Source: an uncultured Oscillospiraceae bacterium
GTDB lineage: Bacteria > Bacillota > Clostridia > Oscillospirales > Ruminococcaceae
Length of the DNA stretch: 32,034 nt
Assembly (NCBI GenBank): GCA_910587465.1
Contig: CAJUMS010000014.1
Coordinates: 1-32,034, forward strand
Direction: 5' to 3'
A program made the position numbers and the translations under genes. Under the pieces are notes generated by a model that had not been told where the DNA came from, did no database searches, and saw only the letters and a program-made list of their open reading frames with translations. This document shows positions 8,227 to 17,600 of this stretch, in pieces (within the stretch, counting starts at the first letter, position 1; the number at the start of each line of letters is the position of its first letter).

Positions 8227-8889
8227 TTATTTAAGATTTGTCAGGTAACCCGATAACTTTTTTGGTGTTCCGCAGATTTTAACACACGAGTATTCTTCGG
8301 TGTCAGATTCCGTTTTAAATCCGAAACCATATGTGACCGCGACAAAATCGACTGGTGCCTTTTGAGCCGCAGAAGCATCGTGTACCGTATCGCCAATCAT
8401 TATTGTTTCACTTTCGGCGCAATTCATATCATTCATGCAAAGTCTGATTATGTCGGTTTTGGTAAGCTCACCAAGCTCATCGGAGCCGTGTATCACATCA
8501 AGCTTTCCGATCAGCCCGAAATGATCAAGCAGCTTTAACGTGTAAGATTCACGTTTAAAGGTCGCAATACCGCACTTTATGTTATGGCAATGCAGCATAC
8601 AAAGCAAATCCTCTATTCCTGGATATATTTCCGCCTCATACAGGAATATTTCGGTGTATACCCTTCGAAAGATTGCGGCGGCCTTTTTTGCATTTTCGTC
8701 ATCAAGACCCGCATACGTCTTAAATGAATACTCTACCGGCGGTCCGATATATTTCCGCAGATCACTGCTGTTATCCAGCCGCATTTCATTCAGTACATAT
8801 TCAATGCTTTTTATTATACCGCGCGAGGTATCCATAAGCGTTCCGTCAAGGTCGAATAACACAAGTTTTTTCATTTCGTTCACACTCAT
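8227..8889 (-). CDS. HAD phosphatase (phosphoglycolate phosphatase-like)
   Basis: A 220-residue HAD hydrolase with motif I DLDGT (Asp13, Asp15), an alpha-helical cap (IGPPVEYSFKTYAGL, as in Gph/PpaX proteins), motif II ATFKRE and motif IV MIGDTVHDASAA. It should remove phosphate from a small phosphorylated sugar or acid. The start at 8889 overlaps the aldolase stop as ATGA, suggesting translational coupling and a shared pathway; no strong ribosome binding site is visible, and the in-frame ATG five codons later is possible. One reading is that it dephosphorylates the product of the aldolase, as in Kdo- or KDN-type pathways. Confidence 0.85.
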   Translation of the reverse strand: MSVNEMKKLVLFDLDGTLMDTSRGIIKSIEYVLNEMRLDNSSDLRKYIGPPVEYSFKTYAGLDDENAKKAAAIFRRVYTEIFLYEAEIYPGIEDLLCMLHCHNIKCGIATFKRESYTLKLLDHFGLIGKLDVIHGSDELGELTKTDIIRLCMNDMNCAESETIMIGDTVHDASAAQKAPVDFVAVTYGFGFKTESDTEEYSCVKICGTPKKLSGYLTNLK

Positions 8890-10469
8890 TCATAATAAGA
8901 GCTTGTAACAAACTCAATGGGATATATCTTTCTGAATTCCGATATCCTTTCTCGTATCAGATCTGTTACCTGCTCCAGTCTTTCTGGCTCTCCATCGAAA
9001 CTCATAAAGTCATTATAGTAGTTTGCCATTGTTTTGCTGAATCCGTCAAATCCCGCCAGAAACAAACGGCTGATCTTTGCCTCCTTTAATACCTTAAGCA
9101 TCATAACCAATGCGTTGTCAAACAACAATTTATTGTCGTCCGCCAGTCTGTCAAAGTTCAATAGATAGTCAAATTCACCGTCGAGGCTGCTTACATTAGA
9201 TGACGCTATGATTTTCAACTGCTTTTTTACGCTGCATAACGAAGAGAGCAGTGAGTATCTTTTTGAATTTCCGACAAAAAAGTAATCGAGCGGAAATTCG
9301 GGAACACAGTTTACTGAAATGACAATTGCAATTTTCTTCGCAATAAAATCGTCAATTTTTTCTTTTTCTTTTAAAAGCGAAAATCCCGGACCTATCAGCA
9401 AAATATTCTTGTTATTCAGCGCCGAATACAGCTCATCCTTGTTTTTGTCACAAAGCTTGGTTTTCTGATAATTTCGATACAGCTCCTGTATAAGCTCGGC
9501 ATTATAGTTAAGCTTTTCATCACCGCTCAGACCCTTTAAAATTTCATTGATAGACCCGATCGACAGCGTTCCCTTATCCATAAGCGCGGTAACATAGTTC
9601 GGGTGACAGTCGTTTGAAGATGCCACAAACAGAGGCAGCGAATATCCCCATGGGTGTTCCTTGAGAATTCTGAGTGCGGTCAGATCTATTATTTCAAGTA
9701 TGTGGTTGACATTGTAGTTTTTGCCCTCGTTTTCATTAAGGTACATACACAAAAGTTCAAGCGGTGCGTTTCCCGCATTTTTTCCCATTCCGAATACCGT
9801 ACCGTCCGCAAGAAGGTTATGTGAGGTGTTCAGCTTCAGCAGCTCAATCGTATTTGAGTACGCAAGCTGAAAGTTGTTGTGGGAGTGAAAGCCGATTATC
9901 GCACCATTGACAAGATTTGTGTCGAGCAGGTAAAAATAGTGCAACATTTTTTCACGGTGCATAAGTCCGTAAGTGTCGACAATAGATACACCGTACGGCT
10001 GAATTTCGTTTGCGCAGTCGATAAAATCCAGCAAATCTCTGTCGGAATAAGACGTTATCGAAACCAACTGGAGAAATACCAGATAACCCTTTTCTTTCAC
10101 GCAACGCGCAAACTCAACCGCTTTTCGCATATTCGGCTTTTTGAATATGATACGTATGCCGTCAATAAACGACGAAGCACACTCACCTATATTGTCTATG
10201 GAACAGGTACCATAATCTATCATCGCAACGACACAAGACTTTTTATTTTCTATGTTTTCAAATATCTTGTCATAACATTCTGTAGTCGGCTGTATGGTTC
10301 TATCGGAATCGAATTCCCTTCTATCATCAAGAAATCCGACTTCTATAAATTCCACACCCGAATTATTAAGCCGATTAAACGTATCTATAATAGTGTGTTT
10401 TCCAAAATTCCAGTCGTTCAAATAGCCGCCGTCACGCAAACTGCAATCTAACACCTGAATATTTTTCAT
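8886..10469 (-). CDS. DRE-TIM (HMGL-like) aldolase with C-terminal Rossmann-like domain
   Basis: Residues 1 to about 300 form an HMGL-like TIM barrel resembling 4-hydroxy-2-oxovalerate aldolase: the LDCSLRDGGY motif (Asp8, Arg12, Asp13), metal-binding His195 and His197 in FHSHNN, and the loop GMGKNAGNAPLE. Such enzymes cleave or form C-C bonds with pyruvate or its enolate. Residues about 353-527 are a separate domain beginning ILLIGPGFSL, which resembles the nucleotide-binding region of DUF115/MptE-like and sialyltransferase-like proteins; this assignment is weak. The gene has only a weak, distant ribosome binding site (AAAGGCAGG, about 13 bases away) and follows a 92-base gap. It is coupled by ATGA to a HAD phosphatase. 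A role in making an ulosonic-acid-like sugar is inferred from context. Confidence 0.78.
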   Translation of the reverse strand: MKNIQVLDCSLRDGGYLNDWNFGKHTIIDTFNRLNNSGVEFIEVGFLDDRREFDSDRTIQPTTECYDKIFENIENKKSCVVAMIDYGTCSIDNIGECASSFIDGIRIIFKKPNMRKAVEFARCVKEKGYLVFLQLVSITSYSDRDLLDFIDCANEIQPYGVSIVDTYGLMHREKMLHYFYLLDTNLVNGAIIGFHSHNNFQLAYSNTIELLKLNTSHNLLADGTVFGMGKNAGNAPLELLCMYLNENEGKNYNVNHILEIIDLTALRILKEHPWGYSLPLFVASSNDCHPNYVTALMDKGTLSIGSINEILKGLSGDEKLNYNAELIQELYRNYQKTKLCDKNKDELYSALNNKNILLIGPGFSLLKEKEKIDDFIAKKIAIVISVNCVPEFPLDYFFVGNSKRYSLLSSLCSVKKQLKIIASSNVSSLDGEFDYLLNFDRLADDNKLLFDNALVMMLKVLKEAKISRLFLAGFDGFSKTMANYYNDFMSFDGEPERLEQVTDLIRERISEFRKIYPIEFVTSSYYE

Positions 10470-10506
10470 TGTAATAATTTAGCCTGCCTTTCATATAAAT
10501 TAAAAC

Positions 10507-10533
10507 ATTTTACCACAAAAGCTTCGTCCTCAA
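10507..10533 (-). promoter_or_regulatory. Weak possible internal promoter
   Basis: The 92-base gap before the aldolase gene is the largest inside the operon. On the minus strand it has TTGAGG (10533-10528) and TAAAAT (10512-10507) with a short 15-base spacer. This is a poor match and may be chance. Confidence 0.2.
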
Positions 10534-10561
10534 GCACACTCCAAACGCTTCAAATGGCAAT

Positions 10562-11691
10562 TTAACTTCCTTCGCGTATTATTTGAATCTCTTTTTTAAA
10601 GACTCCGGTTGTTGCATCGTCTTTTTTACAGACAACTTTTACTGTTTTAGGCTCTGGATAATAATCTATTTTTGCGGTTAATTGATAACCGGAACGTGAA
10701 TCAGCATAATCCGGAAAACCATTTCTGACATCTGCTCTCAGACGATAAATGTTTCCATCGGAAATATAGGCGTCATCAACATATACTTCGACTTTGTTAT
10801 AGGCATAAGATGGCAGCGCCCATCCCGCAACATTTAATTCATGAGTTTTGCAATTATAGATTGGATTTCCGCTTATTGTCCCTTTTTCTATCATATGTGC
10901 TTTGTTATCCCAAAGCAAAACAGATTTATTATTTTCTATTCGTAAGACTGTTTGAGCAATCTGATCAAATTCAAATCTAATATTAGGCTCTTTTTGATCG
11001 GACAACGAAATCTGCTCGCTTATTCTCTTTTCCAATTCATCAAGCAATTCGTGATTAACATTTGTGAAATCTAATCCACTGATTATTGAGGGTGATTGAT
11101 CCCACCACCGAATTTTCATCAATCGTTCAATTATATCATCGGAAAATCGCTTCTTTATTGGACGCGCAGGTACTCCGGCAACAATTGTGTATGGTTCTAC
11201 ATCGTGTGTGACCACCGCGCCTGTCCCAATGATCGCACCATCGCCAATTGTGATGTTATTCATAACATACGCACCTTGACCTATCCATACATCGTTACCA
11301 ATTGTGATCATTCCGGCAAAAGATGCTTGTGCGTGTCTTTGCTGATATTCATCCAAATAATGCCAGCTCTGGGCACGGTCATATTCATCGGAGCTTGAGA
11401 TATTGCTCCATGCATTCCAATAAAAATAGTTGCTGCTCGTTAATGCATATGCCAGATGACTTGATACGCCGATTACCACATTCCGATAGAATCAACATTT
11501 CTTATTGTGGCATTATGATTGATAAAAGTATAGCCTCCCACAAATCGACAATCTAAAAAACATTCGTTTATTATAGCCGGCGCCTCAACCACAGTTTTTT
11601 GTCTTGACGCAAAACAAAAATCAACGTTCTTGTCGTGAGCAATTACCCGATGTCCCATACTGTCAAACATTATCAAATGTTCAATTTTCAT
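10562..11691 (-). pseudogene. Frameshifted CatB/XAT-type acetyltransferase with C-terminal beta domain
   Basis: Two adjacent frames form one protein of about 376 residues if a single base is restored. The first frame (11691-11473) ends NATIRNVDSIGMW and stop. The second frame carries on as NVVIGVSSHLAYAL, with the break at GGAATG near 11480-11484, where one extra A would restore IGNVVIG. The total length is one base short of a multiple of three. The second part carries the XAT signature NDVWIGQGAYVMNNITIGDG and EPYTIVAGVPARPIKKRF, an RWWDQSP segment, and a C-terminal beta-rich domain (about the last 110 residues: LNVAGWALPSY, VEVYVDDAYI, FPDYADSRSGYQL) like the Ig-like modules on bacterial surface-glycan enzymes. 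The start overlaps the gmhA stop as ATGA. A sequencing error is possible; otherwise the enzyme is lost or phase-variable. Confidence 0.85.
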
Positions 11692-12344
11692 GAGATGCCA
11701 CCGAAAAACTTGTCTTCAAGCATAAGACACCAGCAGTGATATACGGGAAGGCAATATTCCTGTATCATATAGGTTTCGTTTTCCGGCAGCTTTACGGAAA
11801 GCTCGCACAGCTCCGCCAACTTTCCTCCGCTCTTTCCTGTGAAGGCGATAGTCGTTGCCCCCTTTGCTTTTGCGGCAGCGGCAGCATAAAGTATATTCTT
11901 GGAATTCCCCGATGTTGATATTCCAAGGAATACGTCGCCTTTCCTTGTATAACCGTAAACCTGCTGAGCGAAACAAAACAACCCGTCAACGTCATTTAAA
12001 AAAGCCGTGTTAAGCGCCGGGTGATTGACCAACGATATACATGGCAGCGCTCCCTGAAGCTTTTCCGAGAGCAGTGCTCCCAACTCGGGGTCAACGCTGC
12101 AAAGCGCGTCCTTTTCTTTCGGTGACAGCTCGCGTCTTAACTTAAAACCTTTCATAAGCTCGCCCGCTATATGCTCGCAGTCTGCCGCGCTGCCACCGTT
12201 TCCGGCAATCAAGAGCTTGCCGCCGCCCATAAACGATCTTTCCATACATTCATAAGCTGCCTCAATGCTTCTTCTTATATCCTCCAGTGCCGGATAACGC
12301 TTTACCAGCAAATCAATATGCTTTTCAAGATTAACGTTCATCAT
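11688..12344 (-). CDS. gmhA: Sedoheptulose 7-phosphate isomerase
   Basis: A 218-residue SIS-domain protein that converts sedoheptulose 7-phosphate to D-glycero-D-manno-heptose 7-phosphate. GmhA features are AGNGGSAADCEHIAGEL (residues 47-63) and GISTSGNSKN (141-150). It is longer than the usual roughly 190 residues because of an insertion around residues 70-100. The start is an ATGA overlap with the HddC-GmhB gene and is preceded by GGAGGAG. HddA, HddC and GmhB activities are encoded just upstream, so the GDP-heptose pathway is complete. Confidence 0.93.
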   Translation of the reverse strand: MMNVNLEKHIDLLVKRYPALEDIRRSIEAAYECMERSFMGGGKLLIAGNGGSAADCEHIAGELMKGFKLRRELSPKEKDALCSVDPELGALLSEKLQGALPCISLVNHPALNTAFLNDVDGLFCFAQQVYGYTRKGDVFLGISTSGNSKNILYAAAAAKAKGATTIAFTGKSGGKLAELCELSVKLPENETYMIQEYCLPVYHCWCLMLEDKFFGGIS

Positions 12345-13624
12345 TTGTTCTCCTCCAGATCGACAGCAAAATCGTACAGCGACGTGTAAATATTCTCACC
12401 GTTTTCTTCGGAAGACAGCAGCGCTGTTCTGCAACCCGCGTTTTCTCCCGTAAGCACATCAACCTGAGAATCTCCGACAAACCACGATCCCGCCAGATCA
12501 ATATTAAGATCCGATTTTGCTTTTTCAACCAGTCCAATATTCGGCTTTCTGCAACTGCATTGCATTTTCAGCTCGGGGACTTCTCCCTCAAAGCCTTTGT
12601 CGGGATGATGAGGACAATAATATATGCCGTCGATATACGCGCCCTCCCGTCCCAGAAGCGTTTCCATTTTATTGTGGATCATTTCAAGCTGTTTAAACGT
12701 CACCTCTCCTCTGGCAACTACGGGTTGATTCGTAATCACCACAGTAAGATATCCTTTTGAGTGGATTAGATTTATTGCCTTGGCAGTATTTTCGATCAGC
12801 TCAAAATCATCTATGTTTTTCAGAAATCCCACATATTTGTTTATGGTTCCGTCCCTGTCAAGAAAAACCGCTTTCTGAGAATTTTTCAGATTTCTCTTTT
12901 GCGGTCTGCCGGCGGCGATGTCCTCGGAAACAGTGTTATATCTTTCAGGAATCCCCATATCCATTACATACTCCGGGGAATGGTATGAAAACAATTTTCC
13001 CGTGTTGACAAGCGGTCTGAGTATATCCCTGTCAAGGTCAAGGAAGCGGGCTTCCGAAAAAAGCGGTGACAGTGCGTCATCCGAAAACACCCTTTCCGAA
13101 AGCAGATGTATCCCCGCATTTACAGAGTTTTTCAGCCAGCCGCGGTTGTCCTCCTTTGTATGCCAGCATACTACCATTCCGCTTTTATCGGCTTCGATAA
13201 GCGAACTGTCATATGGGTGACTGTTCGGATGAGTGAGTATGGTTATCAAAGCGTTATGCGATCGATGAAACGCGATCATACCGGAGAAGTCAACATCAAA
13301 AATAATGTCGCCGTTAATAAGGAAAAAATCTTCATCAAGCTTGTCTTTAAGCATTGACAAAGCCCCTGCGGTTCCAAGCGGCTCATTCTCAAACACATAT
13401 TCGATATTCAAGCCGAAATTTTTTCCGTCGCCGAAATATTCTACGATCTTCTCCTTTAGGTGTCCACAGACCATTATAATATCAGTGATACCCTGTTGCT
13501 TCAAATTTTCTGTCTGATATTCCAATACCGGTTTACCGAGCACGGGAATCATTGGTTTGGGGATAGCCGAATTTATCGAAGCAATACGCGTTCCCCTGCC
13601 GCCTGCCATAATAACCGCTTTCAT
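12341..13624 (-). CDS. Bifunctional heptose-1-P guanylyltransferase / heptose 1,7-bisphosphate phosphatase (HddC-GmhB fusion)
   Basis: A 427-residue fusion of two enzymes of GDP-D-glycero-alpha-D-manno-heptose synthesis. Residues 1 to about 235 are a sugar nucleotidyltransferase (MAGGRGTR, IPKPMIPVLGKP, LINGDIIFDVDF, EYVMDMGIPERY) most like HddC. Residues about 250-427 are a GmhB-type HAD-IIIA phosphatase: DRDGTINKY (Asp256, Asp258), ITNQPVVARG, zinc ligands Cys337, His339, Cys356 and Cys358, and FVGDSQVDV. These two steps flank each other in the pathway order kinase, phosphatase, guanylyltransferase. The start has GAGGA seven bases upstream and lies 10 bases after hddA. Nucleotide specificity is assigned by neighbours, not by direct evidence. 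Confidence 0.9.
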   Translation of the reverse strand: MKAVIMAGGRGTRIASINSAIPKPMIPVLGKPVLEYQTENLKQQGITDIIMVCGHLKEKIVEYFGDGKNFGLNIEYVFENEPLGTAGALSMLKDKLDEDFFLINGDIIFDVDFSGMIAFHRSHNALITILTHPNSHPYDSSLIEADKSGMVVCWHTKEDNRGWLKNSVNAGIHLLSERVFSDDALSPLFSEARFLDLDRDILRPLVNTGKLFSYHSPEYVMDMGIPERYNTVSEDIAAGRPQKRNLKNSQKAVFLDRDGTINKYVGFLKNIDDFELIENTAKAINLIHSKGYLTVVITNQPVVARGEVTFKQLEMIHNKMETLLGREGAYIDGIYYCPHHPDKGFEGEVPELKMQCSCRKPNIGLVEKAKSDLNIDLAGSWFVGDSQVDVLTGENAGCRTALLSSEENGENIYTSLYDFAVDLEENK

Positions 13625-13634
13625 AAGCTTGTCC

Positions 13635-14639
13635 TCATTTCAGATCATAATCCTCTGCGGAATAGTATATCGTAGATACCCCATCGTTTTCAAATTTGAA
13701 CGGAATATACAGCAGATCCTTCAAACCCGCCAAAACCTCATCCTGCTTATCAGGCTGAACGTAAAACACAAAAAATCCTCCGCCGCCCGCGCCCAAAAGC
13801 TTACCGCCAAGCGCGCCGCACGATATCGCCCGTTCATATATTCCGTCCAGTGTATTAGTCGATATTCTTCCCGATATTCCGCGCTTCAGCCGCCATGTAT
13901 GGTCAAGCAGTCTGCCGAAATCATCCAGATCGGCGTCTTTATCGACAAGTATTTTTTGCGCCTCGTCAACGAGCGAATACATTTCCAACAACTGTTTTAC
14001 CTTGTCATTCTCCTTTATTGCGCTCTGCGTCGAGGTTTGTATCTCCGAAGAAAATCTGGAGAACCCCGTAAAGAACATCATGAGGTTGGAATTAAGGCGA
14101 TTCTTTCTTTCGTTGGAAATAGTTATTGGATTTACCTGAAATCCCGCAGCGGAAAAGTCGATCCTGTTAAGACCGCCAAACGCCACGGCAATCTGATCCT
14201 GTACGCCGCCCGCTTCATTGCAAAGCACGCGTTCGAGATGTATCGCTTCTTCCGCAAGGCTTTTTTTGTCCTTCAGCTTACCTTTCAATGCATGAAAAGC
14301 GCTGAGCATACCGACGGCAAACGAGCTGCTCGTCCCCAATCCCGTGCGTGCGGGCAGGTCTGCCTCGTACGTAAGACGTATGTCGCGCATATCGTAATAT
14401 TTCATACATTCGCGCACGGACGGGTGTTTTATCTCATCGGTCGACTTAACTCTCTCAATCTCCGAATACGATATTTCCGACGAGTAATCAAAAAACGGCG
14501 GAAGATGACGGACATTTACATAGCAGTATTTGTCAAAGGTAGTAGACAATACCGCTCCGCCGTGCTCATTATAAAAGTCGGGGAAATCGGTGCCCCCACC
14601 AAAAAAAGACATTCTGAAAGGTGTTTTGGTTATAACCAT
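13635..14639 (-). CDS. hddA: D-glycero-D-manno-heptose 7-phosphate kinase
   Basis: A GHMP kinase that phosphorylates heptose 7-phosphate at O1. It has the HddA-like N-terminus TPFRMSFFGGGTDFP, the GHMP ATP motif ARTGLGTSSSFAVG (residues 97-110), CNEAGGVQDQIAVAFGG, and the C-terminal glycine-rich motif GGKLLGAGGGGFF. The ATG at 14639 is chosen because GGAGG lies five bases upstream and the protein then starts just before the conserved region (334 residues, usual for HddA). The in-frame start at 14708 would overlap the preceding gene by 50 bases. It opens the three-gene heptose block. Confidence 0.93.
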   Translation of the reverse strand: MVITKTPFRMSFFGGGTDFPDFYNEHGGAVLSTTFDKYCYVNVRHLPPFFDYSSEISYSEIERVKSTDEIKHPSVRECMKYYDMRDIRLTYEADLPARTGLGTSSSFAVGMLSAFHALKGKLKDKKSLAEEAIHLERVLCNEAGGVQDQIAVAFGGLNRIDFSAAGFQVNPITISNERKNRLNSNLMMFFTGFSRFSSEIQTSTQSAIKENDKVKQLLEMYSLVDEAQKILVDKDADLDDFGRLLDHTWRLKRGISGRISTNTLDGIYERAISCGALGGKLLGAGGGGFFVFYVQPDKQDEVLAGLKDLLYIPFKFENDGVSTIYYSAEDYDLK

Positions 14640-14658
14640 ATTATCCTCCGAATAGATT

Positions 14659-17600
14659 TTATTTGATATCTGTCGTTCTTGCCATAGGATCTCTCCAATC
14701 TTCGGCAAGATGCTCTCTCAGCAGCTTGTCCAGTTTCGGAGCACACCTGTCAAAACGCGCGTACTCCTCAACGGATTCCCTCATGCCGGAATAAGTGATG
14801 TTATTTTCTATATGCTCGATGATCTTATTCTTCATATCATCGGGGTTACCGTATTCGCAGAACACGATGCCGCTGCCAGCGGTTTCGCGCAAAACGGGAA
14901 GATCATATGCGAAGCAAACGGTATTACAGTATTGAGCCTCGATCGGCGGAGTTCCGTATCCTTCAAAATAAGACGGAAACAGCAAATATTTCGCTCTCTT
15001 TATTTCGGCAAATTTTTCCGCGTCGGTCGGCTGTATTTTTATCTCATAATCAACACTGCATTCTTTTCTGAGCCTGTCAAGCTCAGCGGCATATTTTTTG
15101 AAATTATCGTCCATTATTCCCGAACCGTATATCAGCACCAGCTTATAGCCCGCCCATCTTTTATCGACCATTTTAAGAATATCGTAGCTGCCTTTATACT
15201 TGTCATTGAGTCTTATCAGCGCAACAATACGTTTCTCCTTTTCGCAGTCGGGAACACTGTCCGCGGCAACGGTATTAACGGTAGGATACCAATAATCGAA
15301 TACCGTGTTCCGGGGATTGGTCAGGTAGTATTCCTTGGCATACTTCATAGATTCCAGATCGCTCGACAAAACAAGACAGCCGTCTTTGCATACGTTTTTC
15401 CACGGCGTCCACAACTCATCGGGAAGCTCGTTGTCAAGGTACTTGTTTACCCAGTTCCCCGATTCATAATTTATCAATACGAGACGCGCGTTCATCTTCA
15501 CAGCAAAATTCCGCGCCTTCAGATAGAACAGTTCATTTTTGTCGCGGTGCGGAGCGATAATAACATAGTCCAACGACCGCACATTGGGAATATCTACTAT
15601 AAAATCGTTTGTTTTTACAAAACTGATCTTTTTTTCGGAGCCATTGTTTTTCATGGCATTTTTAAACACAGGCTCATTCTGAGAAATAAAGTACACTTCG
15701 TTTCCCATATACGCCAGGCTTTCTGCGACGTTCCATGCATGCGATCTGCCGCCCGAATAGTAATTCGCGGGCATTGATGCTATAACCGCGATCTTCATTA
15801 CGGCAGAAGGCTTATTCTCCGTCCGCTTGTCAACAGCGGCTGCGGTATTTTTAATAAGCTCGCTGAATTTGGTAATATCCTGTCCCCATACGCCGCCGTT
15901 AGAACGCAGATCGTAATAAAGATAGTATTTGTTAAGCTGAGCAGTATGTCGGATAAACGCCGCTTTCATCGTTTCGGTATACCCTTCCTTGACTGCCTTT
16001 GAAAGCGTCGGTTCAATATTGGGTCCGACTAAGCATTCATACGCGCAGCCCTTTCCTATAAGCTGGTTTCTGCCAAGCATAACAGCGGGTTTGCCGCGGA
16101 CAAGCGAAATATACGCCGCCTGAGAAAGGATCGTTACAGTAACGGTACTCAGGTCAATAAGCGCGTTGATATCAACATTGTCGGCAATTATTGTGCTGTC
16201 CGACAGCCCCGCATCACATCCGTACATTGCCATGATCGTGGGGTGCGGCTTATAGATATAATTCCAGCCTTTTCTGCGGCATATCTTTTCAAGTATTTTC
16301 GCCGCTTCATTGCTCGTCTTAAAGATCGGAGAATGATACTTTTTGGCATTTTTACCATAAGGATACATTCCGCTCTCGAAATCGTTCTGCCCGAAATAAA
16401 GAACTGTTGGACGCTCCGGAACGAGCCTTGCCCTGATATCGTCGAGTTGGCTGTTAAGCGGCTGTGGATTTCGGTTTAATCCGCTCTCCTTCAAAAATGT
16501 CAGCAACTTATCCGCGTCTGCAAGCTCCTCTTCGGAAACGGGCAGTTCGCAAAATTCCTCCGATTTGTTCGCAACAAGACTTTCCCCCATCTGTCCCGTG
16601 CTTTCAAGGCACAGCGTACCGGGAATTACTCCGAATTCCATAAAAAGTATGGGGATATTCCGCTCGCGGCAAATTCCGTGCAGAATAGAATGCATGGTGG
16701 TAAATTCATTCCAAACTACAAACACAACCCCCGCGTTTTCGGTGCCGTATGCGTTGATAAGTGCGCTGTAATAGTCGAAAAGATACTTCGCCAGATAGCG
16801 CGGATAGTTTTTCCCCATATCCGGAAATCGAGCTTTAATGCTTTCGACAGCCTCGGCGAGATATTTTTTGGATCCGATAAACGCGTTAAGTTCAGCACTT
16901 GACGGCATATCTATACCGATATGATAATCTCCCGACATAGGAACATAGTGCAGTACCTTGCTGTCAAATTTTATCTTTGAATTCAGCTGCTCCTGCTTTA
17001 CATGCGGCGCCTCGGAAATAAACAGATAATGATTTCCGCTGTCCGTTCCGACCGCTTTGTTGATGTAATCGCAGGTGCCTTTGTCAAATGCGGCGTTATG
17101 TCCGCAGAAAATAACGGTAGGCGCCGTCCTGTAAAACATATTATTCCGAATAGTCTTTATTGAATTCTCAAAATCGGAAATTACCTGAGCGGCTTCGGGG
17201 AATTTATTCCCTCTGCTGTCCGCAGGGGCAACGATAAAATTCTTTACACGTCTGCCAAACCGCCATACCGCTCTGAACGGTGTTAGGATATGGTGTTCTT
17301 TCAGCCAATTATACGTATTTATTCTGAAAGCCGAATAATTATTTTCCTCGCCGACGTCCGCCTCATTCGGCTGATCCTGCAATTCCTCGCCACTGTTAGC
17401 TTGATAGACCCTATTACGAAGATCAAGATATGCGTTACGCGCTTCCGGGTTCATAAAAGTGCTGTCAACAAAGCGAATACCCGAGAAAAGACCGCAGTCT
17501 TTTTCCGACATTCTCTCAAGAAAGCGCCGATAAAACTCATAAAAAGCCAGAACATCAAACCTCATGAGCTTGAAATCCTCGCCAAAAAGCGACACGACCC

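Noticed and set aside
13557..14666. Long plus-strand open frame of 369 codons opposite the heptose kinase gene
   Set aside because: It is the antisense shadow of hddA and the start of the nucleotidyltransferase gene, with no recognisable domains and no credible ribosome binding site.
14710..15777. Plus-strand open frame of 355 codons opposite the GT4 domain
   Set aside because: It lies fully antisense to a protein with clear domains. The open frame is a by-product of codon use.
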